A DNA stretch of 10,272 nt from Melioribacter sp. (GCA_016841125.1 JAENZU010000081.1:1-10272), one strand, 5' to 3'; shown: positions 1 through 8,070, counted from the stretch's first letter. The notes: generated from the letters alone by a model not told the origin. A program made the numbers and translations.

Positions 1-28
1 GTTACAAGGTTAATCTTTAGGAAAAAAT

Positions 29-1462
29 ATGAAATCTCTAATAAATTTAATATTGATAGTCGCTTTGTTCTCAACCATTTATGGACAGGGCGGAGGTTCA
101 ATCGGAGTGTCTGATGCTCGGTCTTCTGCTTTGGGTAAATCTTACGCTGTTGGTCCTCGCGGTGTTTATTCAATCGGAAAGAACCCTGCTAATTTATCAA
201 TAGAAGCAGGTCACTCAGTCGAAATTGCCACACTTCTTCCATTGCCAAATTTAAACTGGAAATTAGGAACCGATTTTTTTAGTGTTGATGAATTCAACTA
301 TTTTTTTGCAGGAGTTGAAGGACCCGATGGAAATTTACAAGCAAGAGAATTAAACGAAAACGACAAACAAAGATTCCGCAATTTATTTAATTCCGGTTCG
401 AATATTACATCTTCATTTTCAACTTCACTATTTTCTATTTCACTTGATGCAGGTAAATCTGCCGGTGCGTTTGCATTTTCGATTAACGATAGAACATCAA
501 TTCAGGCTGCATTGCCCGCAGATTTTATCGACTTTGCTATGTTTGGAAATGAACTTGGAAGATCATATAATTTTGAAAGCACACGGCTAAAATCCTGGTA
601 TTTAAGGGAATACTCGCTGAGCTACTCTAGGCAGGTTACAGAAATATTCCCTGAACTTTTTAAATCATTTTCAGTTGGAGTAACGGCTAAATTAGTTAAA
701 GGTTTTTGGTATACAAGTATTGAAAATTTAAACTCATCGATAACAACGCAGGATGACTATTCAATTAATGTTATTTCGGATCTGAAATTTTTATCCGCTT
801 TTTCACCCGACTTTGGTGTTACTTATGACTTCGAAGGAGACGTTGAAAAGGAAAGCAGTATCGGTCTATTTCCCACACCGGTTGGATCGGGGTTCGGTTT
901 TGATTTGGGATTTTCCGGTAAGCTGAATGATTCATGGACTGTTGGATTAGCTTTCACGGATATCGGAAGTATTAATTGGAACAGTGAAACAGTTGAGTAT
1001 TATTCAAAAGACAATTATTCGCTTAACGATATTACAAATCAAAATAACCTCGATTCCTTGAGCAACGCAATTAAAGGTGAGGGAAGAAAAATAGACGGAT
1101 TCAGTACGAGTCTAGCCACTGCTTTTCGTATCGGGGTTGCATACGAAATCAATGGAATAAAATCGAACTTTCCGGGTGATCTGCTTCTCATCGCTGAATA
1201 CAATCAAGGGTTTAACGATATGCCTTCGAATAGCACAATCCCAAGATTTTCATTTGGTGCTGAGTGGAAGTTCGTTGACTGGCTTGCGTTCCGTAACGGA
1301 ATTTCAATAGGCGGAAGAGATAATTTTAAATGGGGCTTCGGATTCGGATTGGATACAGGTTTGATTGAATTCAATTTTGCAACTACTGATTTTCAAAGTA
1401 TTTTATCCGGCAGCAGTATATCTAGATTGGGAATATCATTCGGTTCACGCTGGAAGTTCTAG
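29..1462 (+). CDS. Outer-membrane beta-barrel protein, PorV/DUF5723-like
   Basis: The 477-residue product starts with a Sec signal peptide (Lys2, then a hydrophobic stretch to about residue 18, with probable cleavage near Tyr18-Gly19-Gln20). Next comes a small-residue region reading SDARSSALGKSYAV...NPANL, typical of PorV/PorQ/FadL-like barrels of Bacteroidota, where a conserved Asn-Pro-Ala follows the first strand. The rest alternates hydrophobic and polar residues and is rich in Gly, Phe, Ser and Asn, as expected for a transmembrane barrel, and it ends in RWKF with the C-terminal aromatic that the BAM machinery recognises. The ATG is preceded by AGGAAA at 19-24, 4 bases before the start, which supports this start. 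The role is unknown; family members are porin-like or assist type IX secretion, but nothing here identifies a substrate. The stop abuts the stop of the convergent lptG gene. Assignment as an outer-membrane barrel is firm; the exact family is inference. Confidence 0.82.
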   Translation: MKSLINLILIVALFSTIYGQGGGSIGVSDARSSALGKSYAVGPRGVYSIGKNPANLSIEAGHSVEIATLLPLPNLNWKLGTDFFSVDEFNYFFAGVEGPDGNLQARELNENDKQRFRNLFNSGSNITSSFSTSLFSISLDAGKSAGAFAFSINDRTSIQAALPADFIDFAMFGNELGRSYNFESTRLKSWYLREYSLSYSRQVTEIFPELFKSFSVGVTAKLVKGFWYTSIENLNSSITTQDDYSINVISDLKFLSAFSPDFGVTYDFEGDVEKESSIGLFPTPVGSGFGFDLGFSGKLNDSWTVGLAFTDIGSINWNSETVEYYSKDNYSLNDITNQNNLDSLSNAIKGEGRKIDGFSTSLATAFRIGVAYEINGIKSNFPGDLLLIAEYNQGFNDMPSNSTIPRFSFGAEWKFVDWLAFRNGISIGGRDNFKWGFGFGLDTGLIEFNFATTDFQSILSGSSISRLGISFGSRWKF

Positions 1463-2545
1463 TTATTTTTTAACCCGGATAATGTTTATCACCGCACCAA
1501 TAAAGAATATTATATTTGCAAACCATGCTGTTAATATTGGATCCAGCACACCATTCTTTCCGAAAGCCTGACTCAATTTCATAAATACCAAGTAAATAAA
1601 AGTAATTAGAATATTTATACCGAACTGGATAGCGAGTCCGCCCCTCCTTTTATTTGCCGATAAAGGAAGACCGAAAAGAACAACAATAATGCAGGCAAAC
1701 GCAAAGGCAATTCTTGAATGATACTCAATAGTAATTCGTGTAGGATCAATGCCCGATCTTAATTGTTCTTTTGCAAATGCCTCAAGTTCATCAAGCGACA
1801 TTTCTTCGGGTTTCTGCTGTTTGGTTACTACTTCCTTCGGGGTAAAATTCATACCTGTTAAACGGAGAGTATCGAAAGGTTCTGATATTTGATTGATTCC
1901 GTGAAAGGTGCGTTTAACCCCGTTGCGCATTGTCCAGCTCTGGGAAGAAGAATCATAGCCCATTTCAATTGAGTCATATCGTCTTATCAGTTTTGTGGCA
2001 TCTGTTGAATCAAACTCTTGAATACTGATTCTGTTTGCAAGCCCCCTGATTGCGTCGAAGTAAGTTATTGTAACTATTCTGTTTCTGGCATCCTGAAAAA
2101 ATATATTTGCACCCGCATACACAACACCTTTCTTCATATATTTCTGCTCAATATGCACCTTATGTTTATTTGCCATCGGAACAATATACCCGCCGAAGTA
2201 AACTGCAAAAATACCGATGAATATTGAAGTGATGACGAAGGGAGCCATAAACCTATATAGTGACACACCGCTCGATTTAATTGAAGTCAGCTCGTTTTGA
2301 GTGGACATTTTGCCAACAGTGAACATTGCCGCGAGCAGAACACTTACCGGCAGTATGAGTCTCACAATCTCAGGAATAAAAACAAAGTAATATTGGAAGA
2401 TCAAACTGCCAGCCACATCCTGATCGATGAAGTCATCCAAATTTTCCATCATATCAATTATTACAAACAGTAAAGTGAAAGCGAGTATCGAAAATAAAAT
2501 TGTCTGTAAAAATTGCTTTACGAGGTAGCGGTCTAGTATTTTCAT
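1463..2545 (-). CDS. lptG: LPS export ABC transporter permease LptG (YjgP/YjgQ family)
   Basis: This is a 360-residue inner-membrane permease of the LptB2FG complex, which extracts LPS from the inner membrane and passes it to LptC. The N-terminus MKILDRYLVKQFL is the characteristic cytoplasmic helix plus TM1 of the family and fixes the start. TM helices follow at about 10-35, 50-80 (with the coupling segment ELTSIKSSGVSLYRF just after) and 98-120. A periplasmic beta-rich domain spans about 120-270, and three C-terminal TM helices lie at about 275-357 (including LFGLPLSANKRRGG). The start has a strong upstream AGAAGGGG four bases away (2550-2557 on -). Its first 30 codons overlap the 3' end of the upstream lptF-like gene in another frame, so translation is probably coupled. 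Length is normal for LptG. LptF and LptG are paralogues; I assign LptG from the MKILDRYL start and second position in the pair. Confidence 0.9.
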   Translation of the reverse strand: MKILDRYLVKQFLQTILFSILAFTLLFVIIDMMENLDDFIDQDVAGSLIFQYYFVFIPEIVRLILPVSVLLAAMFTVGKMSTQNELTSIKSSGVSLYRFMAPFVITSIFIGIFAVYFGGYIVPMANKHKVHIEQKYMKKGVVYAGANIFFQDARNRIVTITYFDAIRGLANRISIQEFDSTDATKLIRRYDSIEMGYDSSSQSWTMRNGVKRTFHGINQISEPFDTLRLTGMNFTPKEVVTKQQKPEEMSLDELEAFAKEQLRSGIDPTRITIEYHSRIAFAFACIIVVLFGLPLSANKRRGGLAIQFGINILITFIYLVFMKLSQAFGKNGVLDPILTAWFANIIFFIGAVINIIRVKK

Positions 2546-3902
2546 CTGACCCCTTCTGTGATCTCATCTGTTTAGGAACCAATTTCTGAATCCAGTCGAA
2601 ACTAATTGTGACGCGCTCGCGGGCACTCTTAACCAATAGCCAAACACCAAGTCCGGCAAGCAGAAAATTTGCGCTCCACATACCCCAAAACGGGGACATC
2701 AAACCTCTGTCTGCCAGCTTTTCACCTCCTATTAAAAATGCCCAATAAATCAAAAAGAAGATGAGACTTATTCCGGCTGCCATCCCGAAGCCGCCTTTGC
2801 GTGTCATAGTCCCTAACGGTGCGCCAATCAAAATAAATACAATGCAGGCAGCAGGTATTGAATACTTTTTATGAATTTCAACCCAGTAGCGGTTTACATC
2901 TTTTTGGTTTGTCTCAACTCTTTGCAGGGCGGCACGCATAATACTTTGCGAATTTCGAATATAATTTTCAACCTTTAAATAAATATGACTCAAATTTTTA
3001 TTGCCCCGGGACGCCATTGGAATATAGCTAGAATCAACCTTAAGATTTTCATCAATCTTTTCCGACAACTCTTTTCTATATATAGTGCCAATTTTTCCTA
3101 GACTATCTACTATTACTATCATGTCCTGCGCACCAAGTTCGCGGTCACTTTTAGGACCGCCGGGTGTCGATTGCTGAAATGAAAACTGATCAGCATTCAT
3201 GGTAATTTTGTGCTTTTCGAAAATTAATTTTCTGTATGGTTTTACATCATTAATTTTTGATTCGTGAATCTCACCGTTCCAAAGATCCATCACCAATTTT
3301 TTTTGATCTTTTGAAAAATAAATTTTCCCTCGTTCGGCTGTGATTATATTTAATGAGCTCGGCTCCGAAAAATCGTAAATAGTAACGGTATCAAGCATGT
3401 TGGTCTTTTGGTCGATATTCCGTACTAAAATCGAATAGTTCTGCACCTCGTGCGAAAACACCCCGGGCACCAGGGATAAAGTTGGTTTCTTTCTTGTAAT
3501 ATCCTGCATCAGAATCCGCGCTTCATGGTTTGCTTCCGGGTACACGTAATTATTGAATTGTATTAATAGGTATGCAAGAATAGAAGCAGCCAGTATTGGC
3601 GGTATTATCATTTTGTAGAGACTTACACCGGTGGCTTTTAATATTGCAATTTCATTATTCTGAGCCAAATTACCGAATGCCATTAATGTTGCTATCAGCA
3701 CCGCCATCGGCACCACTAAAACCACCATCCACGCTAGGTTGTAGGCAATTAACTGAGTTATTACCCAAAAGCTTAAACCTTTGCCTACAAGTCTATCCGC
3801 AAACTTCATTAAAAACTGCAGAAGGAACACTGAGATGAGTGTAAACGTTGCAAAGACAAATGGAAGAAAATGATTCTTTAATATATATCGAAATAATATC
3901 AT
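2454..3902 (-). CDS. lptF: LPS export ABC transporter permease LptF-like (YjgP/YjgQ family)
   Basis: The 482-residue partner permease of LptG lies directly upstream in the same transcription unit. The N-terminal helix ILFRYILKNHFLPF, TM1 and TM2, and the coupling segment NNEIAILKATGVSLYKM (about residues 82-98) are diagnostic. A periplasmic domain occupies about 120-345 and is larger than in LptG, with a polar insertion near 240-310. Three further TM helices follow to about residue 425, including FILIGAPLGTMTRKGGFG, the counterpart of the LptG motif. The start has AAGGAT on - (3906-3911) about 4 bases upstream. The last ~30 residues are encoded over the start of lptG in a different frame and read as a non-family tail (RFHFTVCNN at the end); the hydrophobic core is complete before that. 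The tail may come from loss of an earlier stop. Product identity is firm; the F/G distinction rests on gene order and size. Confidence 0.88.
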   Translation of the reverse strand: MILFRYILKNHFLPFVFATFTLISVFLLQFLMKFADRLVGKGLSFWVITQLIAYNLAWMVVLVVPMAVLIATLMAFGNLAQNNEIAILKATGVSLYKMIIPPILAASILAYLLIQFNNYVYPEANHEARILMQDITRKKPTLSLVPGVFSHEVQNYSILVRNIDQKTNMLDTVTIYDFSEPSSLNIITAERGKIYFSKDQKKLVMDLWNGEIHESKINDVKPYRKLIFEKHKITMNADQFSFQQSTPGGPKSDRELGAQDMIVIVDSLGKIGTIYRKELSEKIDENLKVDSSYIPMASRGNKNLSHIYLKVENYIRNSQSIMRAALQRVETNQKDVNRYWVEIHKKYSIPAACIVFILIGAPLGTMTRKGGFGMAAGISLIFFLIYWAFLIGGEKLADRGLMSPFWGMWSANFLLAGLGVWLLVKSARERVTISFDWIQKLVPKQMRSQKGSDENTRPLPRKAIFTDNFIFDTRFHFTVCNN

Positions 3903-3923
3903 CTAATCCTTAATTAATAACCT

Positions 3924-4080
3924 TAAAATATAATGAAATTCCTGCATCAAGATAAATGCTATTTCTGCCTATCGTAAAAGAATTCTACACTTTTAAGTTA
4001 AGATTAGTTGCAACCCGATTATTCGTATTTAATCATAAGGCTTTTTTTGTTATTTTAGACTGATAAAATATAATGAAATT
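3924..4080. repeat. 17-bp perfect direct repeat flanking the divergent intergenic region
   Basis: TAAAATATAATGAAATT occurs at 3924-3940 and again at 4064-4080, 140 bp apart, at opposite ends of the lptF/M20 intergenic space. The right copy contains the TATAAT of the proposed + strand promoter; the left copy sits about 22-38 bp upstream of the lptF start. The match is longer than expected by chance, even in AT-rich DNA. It could be a duplicated promoter or operator element, or a scar of local duplication. Confidence 0.7.
4047..4074 (+). promoter_or_regulatory. Candidate sigma70-type promoter for the M20-to-ssrA block
   Basis: TTGTTA (4047-4052) and TATAAT (4069-4074) are separated by 16 bp, close to the consensus boxes and spacing. 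Transcription would begin near 4081, leaving a leader of about 18 nt with AGAGGAAAG just upstream of the ATG at 4099. The -10 box lies inside the right copy of the 17-bp repeat. This is motif matching only. Confidence 0.5.
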
Positions 4081-4098
4081 TAATATTGAGAGGAAAGA

Positions 4099-5466
4099 AT
4101 GGTTGATCAACTCACAGGTTACATCAAAAAAAACAAAGACAGCTACGTTAATGAATTAAAAGAGTACTTAAGTATTCCAAGTATCAGTACTACAAAGGAA
4201 TATAAGAAGGATATGAATCGCTGCGCAGTTTGGGTAATGGAAAAATTAAACTCTGCCGGACTTGCAAAAGTAGAAATTCTTGAAACCGAAGGTCACCCGC
4301 TTGTTTATGGCGAATGGATGGGAGCGCCGGGAAAGCCGACAGTTTTGATCTATGGTCACTACGATGTTCAGCCGGTTGATCCGCTAAACTTATTGAAATC
4401 TCATCCGTTTGAACCCGTGGTTAAAGGAGGATAAATATATGCGCGCGGTGCTAACGATAACAAAGGACAAAATTACATTCATATTAAATCAGTTGAAGCC
4501 TACTTAAAACTTTATGAAAAACTTCCGGTAAATGTGAAATTTTTAATTGAAGGGGAAGAAGAAATCGGAAGCCCCAATCTGGAAAAATTTCTTAAAAAGA
4601 ATCAAAAACTTTTAGCTTGCGATGCAGTGTTGATCTCAGACACAAGCCTTTATGCTCCGGGTGTACCAACTATAAATTATGGGTTGCGGGGTCTTGCTTA
4701 TTTGGAGATTGAGTTAACCGGACCTAATCGCGATCTCCATTCGGGAAGTTTCGGGGGCGCTGTCGCAAACCCGATAAATGAATTAGCCCGGCTTATTTCC
4801 AAATTGCAGGATAAAAACAATAAAATTACAATTCCCGGTTTCTACGATGACGTTCTTCCTTTAACAAAAAAGGAAAAAGAAAATATCAAAAAGCTTAATT
4901 TTTCCGATGAAGCTTTTGCCAAAGAACTGGCAGTTAAAGATGTTCAGGGGGAAAAGAATTTTGGTACCCTCGAAAGACTTTGGGCTCGACCCACACTTGA
5001 CTGTAACGGAATATACGGCGGATTTATTGAAGAAGGAGCCAAAACAGTTCTTCCGTCAAAAGCTACTGCAAAGATTAGCATGCGTCTTGTCCCGAATCAA
5101 AATCCTAAAAAAGTTGCAAAAGATTTTACCGAATATGTTAAAACACTGGTTCCGAAAAGTGTAAAAATTAAAGTAACCGAAATGCACGGCGGTTTACCGG
5201 TGGTAATTCCGTTGGAGGAAAAGGCAGTAGTTGCCGCTGCAAAAGCCGTATCTAAAGCATTTGGAAAAGAAACAGTGTTCACAAGAGAAGGCGGATCAAT
5301 ACCCATTGTTGTTGAATTTGTTAAACAGCTAAAAGCCCCTGCAGTATTAATGGGACTTGGTTTAGATACTGACAATATTCATTCGCCCAATGAACACTTC
5401 AGTTTAAAGAGTTTTGAATTAGGAATTTTAAGCAGCGCATATTTCTTTGAAGAGTTTTCAAAATAG
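4099..5466 (+). pseudogene. M20 family dipeptidase/peptidase interrupted by an in-frame TAA
   Basis: This is a zinc metallopeptidase of family M20 (dipeptidase/carboxypeptidase type), expected to be cytoplasmic and to cleave short peptides. Read through, the frame gives 455 residues plus one internal stop, the usual family length. All catalytic landmarks are present: H87 and D89 in YGHYDV, bridging D120 in ARGANDNKGQ, general base E153 and ligand E154 in EGEEEIGS, D181 in ISDTS, and H428 in DNIHSPNE. The dimerisation (lid) domain begins around LTGPNRDLHSGSFGG. The TAA at 4432-4434 (codon 112) falls where relatives have Lys in V-V-K-x-G-K-I-Y-A-R-G, and the same frame continues directly with IYARG. 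No in-frame ATG lies soon after; the first GTG (4534) is an internal Val codon, and restarting there would lose H87, D89 and D120. So either the gene is freshly inactivated, the TAA is read through, or the base calls are wrong. The start is supported by GAGGAAAG upstream. Confidence 0.85.
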
Positions 5467-5469
5467 AAG

Positions 5470-6303
5470 ATGCATTCTGCATTCAATATAGTGTTGGTTT
5501 TTTTTGCTCTACTTTTTGTATCGTGCGGGGAAAGCGACGAAGGTAATGATGCCGCTACTTCTGCTGAGAAAGAAGAGGAGTTGAGGCAATACAAACTCGA
5601 AGTTCAAAAAGAGCAGGCACAGTTCCGCACTCCTTGTGATACCATTTCTGTTGAGGAATACGTATTGAATAATTTTGATCCCGGAACATACCTTGTTGAT
5701 ATTGCACAAAGTAAAACATATTCGGCACCGCGGAAAGCAGTTATCTATTACAAAAAAGAAAAAGACTACATTTTTGCGCTGATTGCAAAATCCAAACCCG
5801 GCGAACGGTTTATTGAAACCAAAAATATTGTAGGTTATGAATCTAGTTTTATTAACTTGGATTCTACGAAATTGGGTACTGCATTCTTCTAATTAATTTT
5901 ATTGGAATGTAACCAGAATGGTGAATTCAAATTGCATTGGGAAGCAGAAGTACCGGTTCACGGGGGATTTAACACAATAAATCTAAAAACCTGGAAACCT
6001 AAAAATTTGCTCTACATTCAATTAAACTATATCGACGGTATAAATCTTGGAAACCGAAATTACAATTTTTTCTTGACGGATACTCTGACCCAAAATCCTC
6101 ATCTGCTTGAAACTTATGAGGGTTTATCGATGAGGCGCACTATTAGCAATGTAAATAACGATAACTATCCTGATTATTATGAGTACGTTTTTGAAAGTAC
6201 CGCAAGACAAGTTAGAATTGTTGATTCAATTCCATTTTATTGGGATTTAGAAAAAAAATTATATATTTCAAATCGTAACAACAGATGGTTCAGCAAATAC
6301 TAA
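5470..6303 (+). pseudogene. Putative lipoprotein of unknown function, split by an in-frame TAA
   Basis: I do not recognise this family. The N-terminus is a lipoprotein signal: a hydrophobic stretch from about residue 6 to 17, then FVSC with the lipidation Cys at residue 19, followed by an acidic linker (GESDEGNDAA) and a charged, possibly coiled segment (KEEELRQYKLEVQKEQAQF). The n-region lacks Lys/Arg, which is unusual. The frame stops at TAA 5890-5892 after 140 residues, but the same frame then continues without a stop for another 136 codons to 6303 (starting LILLECNQNGEFKLHWEAEV), with similar composition and a beta-rich look. The two halves therefore read as one protein of about 277 residues. 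A TTG at 5902 could start the second half, but no ribosome binding site precedes it and it would lack a signal peptide. The gene begins 3 bp after the M20 stop, so it is probably co-transcribed. Confidence 0.65.
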
Positions 6304-6312
6304 GGTTTTTTT

Positions 6313-7404
6313 ATGGTCAAATTATCAAATAAACTGCACAATTATTTAGCCCGTCAATATCCCGACTCAAAATTTGAGAATGAGATATTCTTAAGCTATA
6401 CAAATGTTAGAGATGAATATTGCGCATTGAGACACGGTATTGGTTTAGTTGATAAATCTGATAGAACAATTTTAAGGATGACCGGAAAGGAAACCCTCGA
6501 TTTTATTCACAGAATATCTACAAACTCAATCAATAATTTATCGGTTGACGAAAAAGTAAATACTCTTTTCCTGAATGAAAAGGGAAGATTTATAGACCGT
6601 GCAACGCTAGTAGCCTTAGAAAATAGTTACCTTTTAATTGGCAGCAGCGGAACAGAGGATAGGCTTAAATATTGGATTGAACGTTATATTATAATGGAAG
6701 ATATTAAAGTTGAACCTGTAGAAAATGAATTGGCTTTATTCGAATTTTACGGAGACCAAGCCGAATCTTTTTTAACAATGATTTGCGGTAAAGAAATTGA
6801 ATATCTCGACATGCAGAAAATCCTTCATATCTCTTACGAAGGTGTTGAACTTAAAGCTATGAAATTTCAAGAAATAGGAAACACACTCAAATATTGGTTG
6901 TTGGTAAAGCACACGGATTCGCTAAAATTAGTTAAGCAGCTCTTTGAGAATGCCAGTGTATTCGATCTTAAACTTGTGGGTAAAGACGCCTATGAAATTT
7001 TTCGTGTTGAAAAAGGAATCCCCGATTTCCCGAATGAAATTAACGATCTGCATAACCCGCATGAAGTCGGGCTAATTGGTGAAGTAAATTTTAAAAAAGG
7101 ATGCTACATTGGTCAGGAAGTTATTGCAAGACTTGACACCTACGATAAAGTCCAAAGGAAAATGATCGGGTTTGTAAATGCTAATCATCAACCCATTTCA
7201 AGTCCGGTAGATCTTTTGGATAATGAAAATAATGATTTAGGAAAAATATCATCAATTGTTAATTCAGAACTATTACGCAAACAAATTGGTTTAGCACTAA
7301 TCAAAAAGAAATTTATCAACGAAAATGAGCTTACCACCGTTGCGACTGATGAAAACGGTACAAAACTAAATCTAAAATTGGCGGAATTACCATTCAAAAA
7401 ATGA
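6313..7404 (+). CDS. ygfZ: YgfZ/GcvT-like folate-binding protein
   Basis: The 363-residue protein resembles the tetrahydrofolate-dependent YgfZ family, which supports assembly or repair of certain iron-sulfur enzymes such as the tRNA-modifying MiaB; the fold is shared with glycine-cleavage T-protein. The signature K-G-C-[FY]-x-G-Q-E is present as KGCYIGQEVIARL, with the conserved Cys at residue 264. Upstream are the family segments RHGIGLVDKSDRTILRMTG near residues 38-56 and RVEKGIPDFPNE near 232-243. It is slightly longer than E. coli YgfZ. The ATG is preceded by a weak AAGG at 6302-6305. The gene follows the broken lipoprotein gene by 9 bp, and its TGA overlaps the pduO ATG (ATGA, 7401-7404), indicating translational coupling. 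The reading frame is intact. T-protein itself is less likely because the YgfZ Cys motif is complete. Confidence 0.88.
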   Translation: MVKLSNKLHNYLARQYPDSKFENEIFLSYTNVRDEYCALRHGIGLVDKSDRTILRMTGKETLDFIHRISTNSINNLSVDEKVNTLFLNEKGRFIDRATLVALENSYLLIGSSGTEDRLKYWIERYIIMEDIKVEPVENELALFEFYGDQAESFLTMICGKEIEYLDMQKILHISYEGVELKAMKFQEIGNTLKYWLLVKHTDSLKLVKQLFENASVFDLKLVGKDAYEIFRVEKGIPDFPNEINDLHNPHEVGLIGEVNFKKGCYIGQEVIARLDTYDKVQRKMIGFVNANHQPISSPVDLLDNENNDLGKISSIVNSELLRKQIGLALIKKKFINENELTTVATDENGTKLNLKLAELPFKK

Positions 7405-7946
7405 AAATTTATACTAAGACCGGCGACAAAGGAGAAACATCATTATTCGGCGGACAGAGAGTCTCGAAAGATAATTTAAGGATTGAGGCGTACGGTACTG
7501 TGGACGAACTCAACTCTGTGCTGGGAATGGCGTGGAACGAAATTCATGATACGGATGTAAAAGAGACAGTCCGAAAAATTCAGAATGATCTCTTTACCCT
7601 TGGCGCCGATCTTGCAACACCGTTAGAAAAAGACAGCAGAGTTAATATAACCCGGATCGGCATTGAATGTATTGAATGGGTTGAAAAGAAAATTGATTTT
7701 TTTGAAGAGAAACTGCCGGAGCTGAGAGCATTTATTATTCCGGGCGGATCTAAGTCCGCTTCAATTCTTCACTTTGCCAGAACAGTTTCGAGACGTGCTG
7801 AAAGGAATGTTGTAACACTTTCAAAATCTGTTGATATTGGTGATAACATTGTTATATATTTGAACCGGCTTTCAGATTTATTTTTTGTTCTTTCGCGTTA
7901 TGAGAATTACGCAGTGGGAACTCCCGATACAGAATGGCAGAAGTAA
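7401..7946 (+). CDS. pduO: Cob(I)yrinic acid a,c-diamide adenosyltransferase, PduO type
   Basis: The 181-residue ATP:corrinoid adenosyltransferase attaches the 5'-deoxyadenosyl group to Co(I) corrinoid, the last activation step towards adenosylcobalamin. The PduO family signatures are complete: the ATP-binding N-terminus TKTGDKGETSLFGG (residues 5-18), RIEAYGTVDELNSVLG (27-42), the helix segment FARTVSRRAER (125-135) and NRLSDLFFVLSRY (155-167). Length matches the standalone PduO N-domain family; there is no DUF336/GlcG extension. The start overlaps the ygfZ stop by 4 bp with no good Shine-Dalgarno, so expression probably depends on translational coupling. The TAA stop is only 2 bp before the mature 5' end of tmRNA. 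No cobalamin gene or B12-dependent enzyme lies nearby, so the client enzyme is unknown. Some annotations use cobA or cobO for this activity, but those belong to an unrelated fold. Confidence 0.93.
   Translation: MKIYTKTGDKGETSLFGGQRVSKDNLRIEAYGTVDELNSVLGMAWNEIHDTDVKETVRKIQNDLFTLGADLATPLEKDSRVNITRIGIECIEWVEKKIDFFEEKLPELRAFIIPGGSKSASILHFARTVSRRAERNVVTLSKSVDIGDNIVIYLNRLSDLFFVLSRYENYAVGTPDTEWQK
7831..7862 (+). promoter_or_regulatory. Candidate internal promoter for ssrA inside pduO
   Basis: TTGATA (7831-7836) is followed after 16 bp by TATATA (7853-7858), and 7855-7862 reads TATATTTG, an exact match to the Bacteroidota -7 pattern TAnnTTTG. A start near 7868 would give a short leader before the mature tmRNA 5' end at 7949, to be removed by RNase P. 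It lies in coding sequence, so the match may be accidental, but there is no room for a promoter between pduO and ssrA. Confidence 0.35.
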
Positions 7947-8040
7947 TTGGGGGTGAAACTGGTTTCGACGGGATTATACGAGCTTTGAACAGCGCGCCGT
8001 GTTATCCGTAGACACGTTAAACGACGGTAAAACAATAACT

Positions 8041-8070
8041 GGCGAATCTAATTACGCCTTAGCTGCGTAA
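8041..8070 (+). other. tmRNA proteolysis-tag reading frame (GESNYALAA)
   Basis: The codons GGC to GCG followed by TAA encode GESNYALAA, with the ALAA end recognised by ClpXP-type proteases. The frame is open further upstream, so the resume codon is a choice. GGC at 8041 is preferred because TAACT just before it places U at -5 and A at -4, as upstream of the E. coli resume codon, and because it gives the 9-residue G-x-x-NYALAA form known from Bacteroidota. An alternative resume at GGT 8026 would give a 14-residue tag. Confidence 0.7.

Noticed and set aside
4439..4507. 22-codon ORF behind a perfect AAAGGAGG inside the M20 gene
   Set aside because: It is out of frame with the peptidase and has no recognisable features; it probably arises by chance from a Gly-Gly coding run.
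5097..5375. - strand ORF of 92 residues opposite the M20 gene, and similar antisense ORFs elsewhere
   Set aside because: They are shadows of well-supported genes, with no ribosome binding sites or recognisable domains.
4534..5466. Reading the second M20 half as an independent gene starting at GTG 4534
   Set aside because: The GTG is the Val codon in the conserved N-V-K-F-L-I-E-G-E-E segment, no ribosome binding site precedes it, and the product would lack the first metal ligand and bridging Asp.
4432..5892. Reassignment of TAA to a sense codon in this organism
   Set aside because: Several genes in the window end at TAA in sensible places (lptG, pduO just before tmRNA, the Replic_Relax gene), and no recoding signal is visible.
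5902..6303. Separate 133-residue protein starting at TTG 5902
   Set aside because: There is no Shine-Dalgarno or signal peptide, and the frame is continuous with the lipoprotein before the TAA, so it is treated as the second half of that gene.
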